From positions 1 through 9,409 of the forward strand of contig JBOHRF010000189.1 of NCBI GenBank assembly GCA_050732575.1: a stretch of 9,409 nt of DNA, in the 5' to 3' direction. The notes under the pieces were generated by a model, which ran no database searches, was not told the DNA's origin, and worked only from the letters and a program-made list of their open reading frames with translations. Origin of the DNA: JBBDWZ01 sp050732575 (lineage in GTDB: Bacteria; Gemmatimonadota; Gemmatimonadetes; Longimicrobiales; RSA9). This document shows positions 1-6,756 of this stretch, piece after piece; within the stretch, counting starts at the first letter, position 1; every line of letters begins with the position of its first letter. The position numbers and the translations under genes were made by a program.

Positions 1-2
1 GG

Positions 3-815
3 ACTACGCAGATTCGCGGCACGGCCGGGAATGGCGTGTTCGGCGAGGCGACGGTGAGCGTTACGGCTCCACCCGCCCCGGTGCTGAACCTGGCAACGTC
101 TCAAAACATCAGCGGAGTGAGTCGAACGCCCACACTTGCGCTTCAGGTGCCGGCCGATCACAAGGTCATCGGCTGCGGGGCGCGATTGAGTTTCGATGTC
201 GATGAGCCCGGCCTTTACTTCACAGCGCTGTATCCCAGCGACGCGCGCACCTGCACGGCCACGGCTCGAGACCACATCGCGTTCACCGATGGCACGGTAG
301 AAGTCTGGGCCATCGCCGTCATCGACCCGCGCAATGAATGGGAAGTCGTCATGGTCAATCAGCCTCAGACCGGTAACACGGCCACGGCAGTGCTGCCGCC
401 CGGGTACGCGCTGACCGGGGGCGGTGCGCGGGTGACCTTCAGCGGTGCGGGTGTCATGCTCTCAGCGTCGCAGCCGAGTGGGAGCGCCTGGGTGGTCAGG
501 TCTCGGAGTCACATCCAGGCCGATACCACGGCAACCACGACCAGCTATGTGATCGGCATTCGTCCGCGCAACGGCGCGGCCGCTCCAGCCACAATCGTCA
601 CCTTTGCGCAGTCGAACGCATCGGAGGTCGAGGTCTTCCCAGTTTCGGGGTACACCATCGTGGGGGGTGGTGCGTCGATCGCCTGGAATGGGCCTGGTCG
701 CCTCCTAACGGCGATGTACCCCGACCAGGCCGCTAGATGGCTGGCGCAGGGGAAGGAGCATCTGCAGCCCGACCAGGGCGCGATTACGGCGTATGTCATT
801 GGAATAAGACAATAG
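3..815 (+). CDS. Probable surface protein, C-terminal part, with three ~75-residue repeats (5' end outside window)
   Basis: The reading frame is open from the left edge, so the gene begins upstream; the GTG at 36 is only an internal valine. About 270 residues are visible. The first ~25 look like the last strand of a bacterial Ig-like domain (RGTAGNGVFGEATVSVTAP). Three diverged tandem repeats follow, roughly 84-326, 345-566 and 594-812. Each has the pattern [VI]x(G/C)GA....G.LLTA.YP......(R/K)xH......AYVIGIR; repeat 3 reads GYTIVGGGASIAWNGPGRLL. The repeats are rich in Gly, Thr, Ala and Val, as in beta-rich extracellular modules. I infer a secreted or cell-surface role, perhaps binding, but the signal peptide would lie outside the window and no catalytic motif is visible. 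The gene ends with TAG one base before the stop of the convergent HAD gene. The repeat family is not one I can name with certainty. Confidence 0.8.
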   Translation, partial: TTQIRGTAGNGVFGEATVSVTAPPAPVLNLATSQNISGVSRTPTLALQVPADHKVIGCGARLSFDVDEPGLYFTALYPSDARTCTATARDHIAFTDGTVEVWAIAVIDPRNEWEVVMVNQPQTGNTATAVLPPGYALTGGGARVTFSGAGVMLSASQPSGSAWVVRSRSHIQADTTATTTSYVIGIRPRNGAAAPATIVTFAQSNASEVEVFPVSGYTIVGGGASIAWNGPGRLLTAMYPDQAARWLAQGKEHLQPDQGAITAYVIGIRQ

Positions 816-816
816 G

Positions 817-1509
817 TCAACCGGCGAGCAGGGACACGATTTCGAGGGGCGTTCGAACGCTCATTGCGGGCAAGCCACTGATACTGCGCAGGAGTTGATC
901 GCGCCGGTCCTGATCCCTGGACCATAACGCGGCCACGGGAATCACGCCGGCCGCCACGGCCGCTTTCACGTCCACAGTCGAATCGCCGACATAGAGGGCG
1001 CGTTGGGGCTCGACCTGGAGCGCACTCAGGGCAAGTTGCAGCCCGTGCGCGTCCGGCTTGGGTGCGCTTACATCATCTTCCACCACGATCACGCCGAAAT
1101 CACCGAGCTGTACGCGGGCCGCAGTGATGCGCCATGCGCCGCGACTTTTTCCGGTCACGATGCCGGTCTTCAAGCCGCGCGCGCGAATCAGTTCGAGCAG
1201 CTCGAGCACACCCGGGAACACGCCTTCGAAGTGTGTGTCGTGCAGCTGTTCGTAGTGGTCGTGGAAGCGACTATGAAACGTTGTCAGTTGAGCGGCACCC
1301 ACACAATCTGTGATCAGCAGCCGCTCGGAGCGAGCATCGAACGCGAGCAGCTCATCGTCGGAGAGCAGTCGTCCCACGTGCGGCGCAACCGTCCTGCGAT
1401 AAGCCTCGAGGTACAGGCGGCGCGTGGCGATGAGCGTACCATCCAGATCGAAGAGCACGGCTTCAATACGACGATCGGGCAAACCACCTTCAGAGATCAA
1501 CGCTTCCAA
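817..1509 (-). CDS. HAD-superfamily hydrolase, phosphoglycolate phosphatase-like
   Basis: This is a 230-residue cytosolic phosphatase-type HAD enzyme. All four HAD motifs are visible: motif I FDLDGTL with nucleophile D21 and acid D23; motif II IVTGKSR with T119; motif III K151 in APKPD; motif IV VGDSTVD with D176 and D180. The helical insert between motifs I and II (about residues 35-95) is the C1 cap typical of the Gph/PGMB group. The substrate cannot be read from sequence; phosphoglycolate or another small phosphoester is the family default. The TTG start at 1509 overlaps the end of the upstream amidohydrolase gene by 13 bp and has GGAG four bases before it. Other TTG codons a few residues downstream are possible starts, and the first ~15 residues precede the conserved core, so the start is uncertain. 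The overlap suggests translation coupled to the deacylase. The stop lies 1 bp from the stop of the convergent repeat protein, leaving no room for a separate terminator. Confidence 0.92.
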   Translation of the reverse strand: MEALISEGGLPDRRIEAVLFDLDGTLIATRRLYLEAYRRTVAPHVGRLLSDDELLAFDARSERLLITDCVGAAQLTTFHSRFHDHYEQLHDTHFEGVFPGVLELLELIRARGLKTGIVTGKSRGAWRITAARVQLGDFGVIVVEDDVSAPKPDAHGLQLALSALQVEPQRALYVGDSTVDVKAAVAAGVIPVAALWSRDQDRRDQLLRSISGLPAMSVRTPLEIVSLLAG

Positions 1510-3227
1510 TCTTCTCCATCCGTGGTAGTACGCGCACCCCGGCGAGCTGGCCCGAGCGTCAGTACCTTGCCGGGGTGCGCGCCGGTGGGCTTGCCGGCAT
1601 CCACGACCAGCTGACCGTTGACGAGCACGAAGTCGATGCCCTCTGAATACTGGTGCGGCTCGAAGAACGTGGACTTATCACGGATGCGATCGACATCGAA
1701 GACCACGATGTCAGCGGCGGCACCTTCTCGAATGACACCGCGGTCTTTGAAGCCCAGAATCTGAGCCGGCAACGCCGTAGCCGAACGCACGGCATGCTCG
1801 AGGCCAATAATGCCGCGGTCCAGCGCGTACTTGCGGATCTTGCGCGGGAAGGTGCCATAGAAGCGGGCGTGAACGGCAGGTCCATCATCGGGAAGCGCCA
1901 GTCCACCGTCGGTTGCCGTGGCCATCCACGGCTGGCGCGCGTAGGCCTCAATGTCCAGCTCGGCGAGCGAGAAACCGCGCACGCGCGCGCCGCCCTGCCG
2001 ATTGGGATAACCCTCGAGCTGGAGCGCCAACGCCATGTCGACCGGATCGAGCTGACGCGCTGAGGCGAGCTGGGCCAGTGATTTGCCAACCATATCCTTA
2101 TTCGGGTAGTCGAACACCACCACTTTCTCAGCGCCACCGCGCCGCTGGATTTCGTGAGCAACATCGCGGCGCAGATCGCGATTCCGGGCAGCATCCGCAA
2201 TCACACTGCGCAACGCGGCGACGTAATCAGCCGCGCCCTGCCCGCGACCACCCTGGTACACCCAGTCGGGGATCAGCACGGTGCTGCCGTCGCTTCCACT
2301 GGTGTCATACGGGTATTGATCGCCATAGATCTGCACACCGCGCGCACGTGCGCGCTCGATGAGCTGAATGGCCGCGGCGCTGGAGCCCCAGTAGTGTGCG
2401 CCTTTGGCTTTGAGATGTGATGCCACGACGGTGGCGCCCGTGCGCTCGCCTATTTCGATGGTCTCACGCACGGCATCGATCAAGGTAGGCGGACCGGCTG
2501 GATCCCGACTGGGCCAATACCACATCGGGTCCGAGCCTTCACTGCGCTCGTGCGAGATGTAAACGCCGGCGAACGGGACGATCTCCTGGACCAGTGCCGC
2601 GACCTCATCCGTTGTACTCCAGCGGCCGGGCACGTACTCGAGACCCGCGGACATGCCCGACGCCCCTTCCTCCATGGCCTGGCGCACCAGACCGCGCATA
2701 CGCTGCACTTCCTGCGCGGTTGCTGGCCTTTGATAGTCAGTACCCATTACCTGGCGACGCACCTCGCCGTGGCCAACCAGCAGGACGGTGTTTACGCCCG
2801 TGCGTTTGCTCTCCAGCGTCTGCTTCTGCTGGGCAATAGGCCAGGGCGAGCGGCCGTCCTGGTTCACTACCACGGTCGTGATGCCCTGCGTGACCAGGTT
2901 GGGAGCGGCTCTTCGCCGGGGATCTTCAGCGCGCAAAGTGCGCGCGCCGCCCGTGCTTTCATCGGCGTGTGAATGGATGTCGATGAAACCAGGTGAGACC
3001 ATGCGCCCTTTTGCATCGATGATGCGTGCAGCCGGCTGCCCGGCCAGCTTACCCAGCGCGACGATGCGGCCGTCGACGATACCAACGTCGGAGTAAAACC
3101 ACGGATTGCCGGTGCCATCCAGCACGCGGCCACCGACAATGACGACGTCAAACGGCCGTTGTTGGGCGGCCAGTTCCTGGCCCATGACGAAGGCGAGGAC
3201 CAGGGCGAGGCATCGGGTGAAGGGCAT
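1497..3227 (-). CDS. Secreted N-acyl-D-amino-acid deacylase / D-aminoacylase-type amidohydrolase
   Basis: This 576-residue metal-dependent hydrolase should remove N-acyl groups from D-amino acids or a related amide substrate. Residues 1-22 form a signal peptide (positively charged start, hydrophobic core LALVLAFVMG, AAQQ cleavage region), so it is probably periplasmic or secreted. The amidohydrolase fold shows the beta-strand-1 motif FIDIHSHAD (H85, H87), GASGMSAGLEYVPG (188-201, the family signature), H226 in YISHER, H271 in VASHLKAKG, YPYDTSG near 305-311 and the catalytic D440 in MATATDGG. The C-terminal beta-sandwich strands include GAAADIVVFD (502-511) and DFVLVNGQLVVD. In Alcaligenes D-aminoacylase a zinc-binding Cys sits in a GNCG motif; here the corresponding segment is NQDG (122-125), with D124 in the Cys position. 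The ATG start has CCGGAG seven bases upstream. The gene is first in a two-gene unit with the HAD hydrolase and is divergent from glutamate dehydrogenase. Exact substrate unknown. Confidence 0.93.
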   Translation of the reverse strand: MPFTRCLALVLAFVMGQELAAQQRPFDVVIVGGRVLDGTGNPWFYSDVGIVDGRIVALGKLAGQPAARIIDAKGRMVSPGFIDIHSHADESTGGARTLRAEDPRRRAAPNLVTQGITTVVVNQDGRSPWPIAQQKQTLESKRTGVNTVLLVGHGEVRRQVMGTDYQRPATAQEVQRMRGLVRQAMEEGASGMSAGLEYVPGRWSTTDEVAALVQEIVPFAGVYISHERSEGSDPMWYWPSRDPAGPPTLIDAVRETIEIGERTGATVVASHLKAKGAHYWGSSAAAIQLIERARARGVQIYGDQYPYDTSGSDGSTVLIPDWVYQGGRGQGAADYVAALRSVIADAARNRDLRRDVAHEIQRRGGAEKVVVFDYPNKDMVGKSLAQLASARQLDPVDMALALQLEGYPNRQGGARVRGFSLAELDIEAYARQPWMATATDGGLALPDDGPAVHARFYGTFPRKIRKYALDRGIIGLEHAVRSATALPAQILGFKDRGVIREGAAADIVVFDVDRIRDKSTFFEPHQYSEGIDFVLVNGQLVVDAGKPTGAHPGKVLTLGPARRGARTTTDGEDWKR

Positions 3228-3232
3228 GGTGA
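3225..3232 (-). promoter_or_regulatory. Start codon context of the deacylase gene
   Basis: On the minus strand the ATG at 3227-3225 follows AATCACC, preceded by the Shine-Dalgarno core CGGAG at about 3235-3239. The spacing of seven bases is good and supports this start, which also begins a proper signal peptide. Confidence 0.7.
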
Positions 3233-3258
3233 TTCTCCGGAGTAGTGCGCAGATGGGC

Positions 3259-3288
3259 AGAATAGAGTGAAAGCAGTCAATAGTTCAA
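3259..3288 (-). promoter_or_regulatory. Candidate sigma70-type promoter for the deacylase-HAD unit
   Basis: Reading the minus strand, a -35-like TTGAAC (3288-3283) is followed by 18 bp and a -10-like TATTCT (3264-3259). Each box matches the consensus at four of six positions. Transcription would begin near 3252 and give a 5' leader of about 25 bases that contains the CGGAG ribosome site. It sits in the 195-bp gap between two divergent genes, where a promoter is required. I cannot see an equally good promoter for the rightward gene. The match is modest and consensus use in this organism is unknown. Confidence 0.35.
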
Positions 3289-3356
3289 GGATTCGGAGGC
3301 GGTTAGGGGTGGCAATTAGCGGAGACGGGTCAGTGCCAATGCGGAGCGCGCCCACC

Positions 3357-3384
3357 GCGCAGCCGCGCCCGGCGCAGCCGCGCC
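3357..3384 (+). repeat. 15-bp-period direct repeat in the leader of the glutamate dehydrogenase gene
   Basis: GCGCAGCCGCGCC occurs at 3357-3369 and again at 3372-3384, separated by CG. It lies in the untranslated leader 39 bases before the chosen start. It may be chance in GC-rich DNA or a small slippage duplication. Confidence 0.6.
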
Positions 3385-3410
3385 TTATGTTCATGGGGGT
3401 CCCCACGCGC

Positions 3411-3425
3411 GGGAGGGCAATAATG
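3411..3425 (+). promoter_or_regulatory. Strong ribosome binding site fixing the glutamate dehydrogenase start
   Basis: GGGAGGG at 3411-3417 precedes ATG 3423 by five bases. This is the best Shine-Dalgarno sequence in the region. It argues for the start at 3423 over upstream in-frame ATGs at 3267, 3387 and 3393, whose encoded residues (Arg/Pro-rich) do not resemble the family. Confidence 0.85.
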
Positions 3426-4694
3426 GCAACCACAGCAATACGTCCGGAACCACCCAAGCATATAGCGGTTGGCGAGATTACAACCAACCAGTTCGAGGCA
3501 GCTGCGGATTTGTTGGGGCTTCCGCAGGCGATGCGCAAACGGCTGAGCGTGCCGTTTCGTGAGATCACGGTGCAGGTTCCCGTTGCGATGGATGACGGTG
3601 AGGTCCAGGTGTTCGTGGGATATCGCGTGCAGCACAACGGTGCGCGCGGACCGACCAAAGGCGGCATTCGCTACCATCCCAGTGTTGACCTGGAAGAAGT
3701 GCGGGGGCTGGCATCACTCATGACCTGGAAAACTGCGCTGCTGGATCTGCCGTTTGGCGGCGCAAAGGGGGGCGTGGGCGTAGATCCGCGTCTTCTTTCC
3801 AAAGACGAGCTGGAGCGTTTGACGCGCAAGTTCACGGAGCGCATAGCACTGGCGTTGGGACCCTATCGCGACATTCCCGCACCGGACATGGGCACGAATG
3901 CACAGGTCATGGCGTGGATGCTGGATGAGTACAGCTCGAAGCGCGGCTATTCACCGGCCATTGTAACGGGCAAGCCTGTTACGCTGGGTGGTTCGCTGGG
4001 CCGGGAGGAGGCCACTGGGCGGGGCGTTATGATCGTCATGCGCGAAGCCGCACGCGACTTCGGTCTGCCCTGGAAGGGAGCACGTGCTGTGATTCAGGGC
4101 TTCGGCAACGTGGGCAGTCACCTGGCGCGCTGCCTGGCTGATGAGGGCGTGCTTGTCATTGCCGTGACGGATGCTGATGGTGGCGTGCACAATAATAGTG
4201 GTCTGGACGTGCCCGCGTTGTTCGAGCACGTCAAGCAGAAACGCACGGTGGCGGGTTTCGCCAAGAGCGATCCTGTAACCAATGCTCAGCTGTGGCGGAT
4301 TCCCTGCGACTACATGATTCCCGCGGCCCTGGGCAGCGTGATCACGAGAGAAGACAACGTGATGGACTTGCAGTGCCGCATGGTAGTGGAAGCCGCCAAC
4401 GGGCCAACCACACCGATTGCCGACAAGGTGCTGGCACAGCGCAACATTCCCGTGCTGCCCGATTTCCTTGCCAACGCAGGCGGAGTGGTGGTCTCATATT
4501 TCGAGTGGACGCAGAACCTGCAGCAGATGCGCTGGGAGCTGGAGCAAGTCAACAGCGGACTTGAGCGCAAGATGACCGCTGCCTATCGCGAAGTATACGC
4601 CCTGGCACAGGAGCGCCAGGTGTCCATGCGCACGGCAGCCTACGCAATTGCCCTGCGGCGCGTGGCAGAGGCGGAGGACATGCGCGGTCTGTAA
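3423..4694 (+). CDS. gdhA: Glu/Leu/Phe/Val dehydrogenase (glutamate dehydrogenase type)
   Basis: This enzyme of 423 residues, the usual length for hexameric bacterial glutamate dehydrogenases of the RocG/GudB kind, interconverts L-glutamate with 2-oxoglutarate and ammonia using NAD(P). From the ATG at 3423, GPTKGGIRYHP (77-87) provides the substrate-binding lysine K79, GGAKGGVGVDP (112-122) holds catalytic K115, and DIPAPDMGT (150-158) is the conserved acid loop. TGKPVTLGGSLGREEATGRG links to the Rossmann domain with GFGNVGS (226-232). The second strand ends in VTDADGG, with acidic D250, which leans toward NAD but does not settle it. EAANGPTTPIAD and LPDFLANAGGVVVSYFEW (around 345-362) close the dinucleotide and active-site cleft. 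Cytosolic. It is divergent from the deacylase, so the pair may take part in using amino acids released from N-acyl forms; that link is inferred. No signal of truncation or frameshift. Confidence 0.97.
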   Translation: MATTAIRPEPPKHIAVGEITTNQFEAAADLLGLPQAMRKRLSVPFREITVQVPVAMDDGEVQVFVGYRVQHNGARGPTKGGIRYHPSVDLEEVRGLASLMTWKTALLDLPFGGAKGGVGVDPRLLSKDELERLTRKFTERIALALGPYRDIPAPDMGTNAQVMAWMLDEYSSKRGYSPAIVTGKPVTLGGSLGREEATGRGVMIVMREAARDFGLPWKGARAVIQGFGNVGSHLARCLADEGVLVIAVTDADGGVHNNSGLDVPALFEHVKQKRTVAGFAKSDPVTNAQLWRIPCDYMIPAALGSVITREDNVMDLQCRMVVEAANGPTTPIADKVLAQRNIPVLPDFLANAGGVVVSYFEWTQNLQQMRWELEQVNSGLERKMTAAYREVYALAQERQVSMRTAAYAIALRRVAEAEDMRGL

Positions 4695-4718
4695 CGGACA
4701 AACGGATCAAACGGACAG
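4694..4718 (+). repeat. Short ACGGA direct repeats after the dehydrogenase stop
   Basis: Just after the TAA stop, ACGGACAA, ACGGATCAA and ACGGACA follow each other. The rest of the 71-bp spacer before the next gene shows no terminator hairpin or clear promoter. The significance of the repeat is unknown. Confidence 0.5.
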
Positions 4719-4765
4719 CACGAGTACGATGACGATTAGCATGTGGGGCTATCTAGTGGCGTTTG

Positions 4766-5266
4766 ATGGGACGGCGCATGTCAATACCTAGCGACAACCC
4801 GACCCCAGCCGCTACGCCCGTCACGCCCGCTACGCCCGTCACGCCCGTCACGCCTGCTCTATTTCGGGCCATTGCGGTGACCGTGGTGCCCGAGGCGAAG
4901 GCTCTGAGCGAGGCAGCATGGGCGGATGTGAGTGCGATCATAGCCCGCGCGCTGGCCCGTCGTCCGGCAGCAGTGCGGCGGCAGCTTGCGCTGCTGATGC
5001 GTGTAGTCAATGGCTATGCGCTGATCCGGTACGGGCGAGGACTGCACAAACTGAATGGGGACCAACGTTATCGTGTGATCCACGCATTGGAACGGTCGCC
5101 TGTATCGATGCTGAGGAAGGGCGTCTGGGGGCTGCGTACGCTGATTCTGATGGGCTACTACGCGCGTCCTGATGCGGCCCAAGCCATTGGTTACGCCGCG
5201 GATGTGCGCGGCTGGACGGCGCGTTTGTCTGCGGACGCACCACGTGGCGAAGGGCGTGAGCGTTGA
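4766..5266 (+). CDS. Gluconate 2-dehydrogenase subunit 3-like small subunit, partner of the GMC oxidoreductase
   Basis: A 166-residue helical protein. From about residue 33 it reads FRAIAVTVVPEAKALS, then a helix with LARRPAAVRRQLALLMRVVN, then LNGDQRYRVIHALERSP, and ends with GYYARPDAAQAIGYAADVRG. This order (Fxal...vvPe, arginine-rich helix, Ls-eeR-ll-ale, Dp-...-aiGY) is what I know from the gluconate 2-dehydrogenase subunit 3 family, the small or hitch-hiker subunit of membrane-bound GMC dehydrogenases. It overlaps the GMC gene by 4 bp (TTGA), the classical arrangement for a subunit pair. Family members normally carry a Tat signal; here the N-terminus is instead a TP(V/A) linker encoded by a nine-base tandem repeat, with no hydrophobic core, so I predict no export. 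Start choice is unsure: TTG 4763, ATG 4766 and ATG 4778 are in frame and none has a strong ribosome site. The family assignment rests on pattern memory. Confidence 0.78.
   Translation: MGRRMSIPSDNPTPAATPVTPATPVTPVTPALFRAIAVTVVPEAKALSEAAWADVSAIIARALARRPAAVRRQLALLMRVVNGYALIRYGRGLHKLNGDQRYRVIHALERSPVSMLRKGVWGLRTLILMGYYARPDAAQAIGYAADVRGWTARLSADAPRGEGRER
4814..4858 (+). repeat. Five-copy 9-bp tandem repeat coding a TPV/TPA linker
   Basis: Five units of nine bases run head to tail: ACGCCCGTC, ACGCCCGCT, ACGCCCGTC, ACGCCCGTC, ACGCCTGCT. They are in frame and encode Thr-Pro-Val or Thr-Pro-Ala, forming residues 17-31 of the small subunit. Because the unit is a multiple of three, copy number can change by slippage without breaking the frame. 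It is likely a flexible, extended spacer before the folded domain. Confidence 0.93.
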
Positions 5267-6756
5267 ACGAGCGGAGTTACGACGTCGTGGTGGTCGGCTC
5301 GGGTGCGGGCGGCGGCACGGTAGCCTATGAGCTGCGCGATCTGCCGGCGCAGGGAAAGCGTGTGCTTGTGCTGGAACAAGGCGCACGCCTGCGCGATGAT
5401 GAATACACAGGTCGTGAAATAGAAATGGCCGATGCGCTATACGAGGATGGCGGCGGATTTCTGACGGCCGAACGGACCATGACGCTGGCGTTTGGCCGCG
5501 TGCTGGGTGGGTCGACGGTAGTCTATACCGGAACAACGCTGGTAGCGCCAGCGCGCGTGATCCGCGACTGGAACGTACCGGACCTGGATTTCAATGATGT
5601 GGCCAGGCGATCGAACGCGTACGCCGCGCAGAACAATGTTCACTTCCTCGAGCCTGAGCGGATCAACGACAACAACCGGCTGTTCCGGGAGGGTGCGCAC
5701 GCTGCCGGTTATGAAGCCGAGCAGTTTCCGCTCAATGTAAAAGGATGCCTGGGTTCGAGCCTGTGCAATCTGGGCTGTCCGAACGCGGCCAAGCAGGGCA
5801 CACACCGCGTGCAATTGCCAGAAGCCGAGCGCGCGGGCGTGGAAGTCGTGACGCGCGCGGAAGTGCTGCGCCTGGAGCCGAACGCCGCCATAGTACGCGT
5901 GTCCGATCGTAGCGCCGGCCAGAAAGGTGAGCCATCGGAATGGGCGCCGGGTGATTATCGCATAACGGCGCGCATGATGGTCGTGTGCGGCGGTGCGATT
6001 GGCGGGACCGCTCTCTTATTGCGCTCCAATCTGAAGCGCGTTCTGCCCAGGCTGGGCGAAGGTTTTACCTGTCATCCGGCGCACATCCTGGTCGCCGAAC
6101 ACGATCACGCCATAACAAATTTCGTGGGTCATCCCAAAAGTTACTTTGTGGATCGTGCAGAGCAGGAAGGTTATGTGCTGGAGACCTGCATGTACTTTCC
6201 GTTCATCACGGCAAAAAACCTGACTGGCCTGGGTGCGGATCACAGTCGGATCATGCGCGCGTTTCCACGCTTGCAGATGATCCTGGTGCTGGCCTGCGAT
6301 CGTGCCGTGCCGCGCAATCGAATTGAAGTGGACGGGCAAGGTCGTCCGGTGGTGCACTACCACTTTACGCCGCAAGTCGTGGAGTCGCTGGCGGCGGGAA
6401 CGCGCGCATCGGCGCGCATCTTCTTTGCTGCGGGCGCGCGCCGCGTCCACGCGCCCAGCGCCGAGCCGCCCGTAATTGAAGCCGACCAGCGAGAAGGCCT
6501 GGATGAGCGCATCCAGAGTCGATACTTCCTGCCCGGCACGACCACGGTATCAGCCGCGCATTTGATGGGCGGCTGCGGCATGGGCACCAACGCGCGCGAC
6601 TCGGTCACGGATGCGTGGGGCCGCGTGCACGGTGTGCCCTGGCTGCGTGTGGCCGATTCGAGCCTGTTTCCCAACGCACTGCAAATCAATCCCTACCTCA
6701 CCATCATGGCACTGGCCGGTCGGGTAGCCGAGCAGATCAAGCGGGACGGCTTGTAG
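5263..6756 (+). CDS. GMC-family FAD-dependent oxidoreductase with probable Fe-S cysteine triplet
   Basis: A 497-residue flavoprotein that should oxidise an alcohol, sugar or sterol-like CH-OH group. The FAD motif VVVGSGAGGGTVAYEL is at 9-24, the flavin ribose acid E38 in VLVLEQG, and GMC signature 1 (GRVLGGSTVVYTG) at 78-90. The C-terminal domain has H433 in AAHLMGGCGMG and N476-P477 in NALQINPYLTIMALAGRVAE, the His/Asn catalytic pair of the family. C162, C168 and C172 (GCLGSSLCNLGCP) have the C-x5-C-x3-C spacing of the [3Fe-4S] ligands known from Burkholderia FAD-glucose dehydrogenase, so electron transfer out of the flavin by a cluster is likely. There is no signal peptide. The TTG start overlaps the stop of the small subunit; an in-frame TGA at 5257 rules out earlier starts, and AAGGG upstream is a weak ribosome site. 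No cytochrome subunit follows. The substrate cannot be read. Confidence 0.93.
   Translation: MNERSYDVVVVGSGAGGGTVAYELRDLPAQGKRVLVLEQGARLRDDEYTGREIEMADALYEDGGGFLTAERTMTLAFGRVLGGSTVVYTGTTLVAPARVIRDWNVPDLDFNDVARRSNAYAAQNNVHFLEPERINDNNRLFREGAHAAGYEAEQFPLNVKGCLGSSLCNLGCPNAAKQGTHRVQLPEAERAGVEVVTRAEVLRLEPNAAIVRVSDRSAGQKGEPSEWAPGDYRITARMMVVCGGAIGGTALLLRSNLKRVLPRLGEGFTCHPAHILVAEHDHAITNFVGHPKSYFVDRAEQEGYVLETCMYFPFITAKNLTGLGADHSRIMRAFPRLQMILVLACDRAVPRNRIEVDGQGRPVVHYHFTPQVVESLAAGTRASARIFFAAGARRVHAPSAEPPVIEADQREGLDERIQSRYFLPGTTTVSAAHLMGGCGMGTNARDSVTDAWGRVHGVPWLRVADSSLFPNALQINPYLTIMALAGRVAEQIKRDGL

Noticed and set aside
1003..1614. Plus-strand open frame of about 200 codons across the HAD gene
   Set aside because: It is antisense to a complete HAD hydrolase with all four motifs, and its translation has no recognisable domain.
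3284..3318. Promoter for glutamate dehydrogenase (TTCAAG ... CAATTA)
   Set aside because: The spacing is about 23 bp and the box matches are poor.
3267..3422. Longer N-terminus for the glutamate dehydrogenase from an ATG at 3267
   Set aside because: The extra 52 residues are Arg/Pro-rich and unlike the family, they contain a 15-bp repeat, and a strong GGGAGGG site sits just before ATG 3423.
4859..5536. Minus-strand open frame of 225 codons over the small subunit and GMC start
   Set aside because: Its translation is Arg/His/Pro-rich low-quality protein, as expected for the reverse strand of GC-rich genes.
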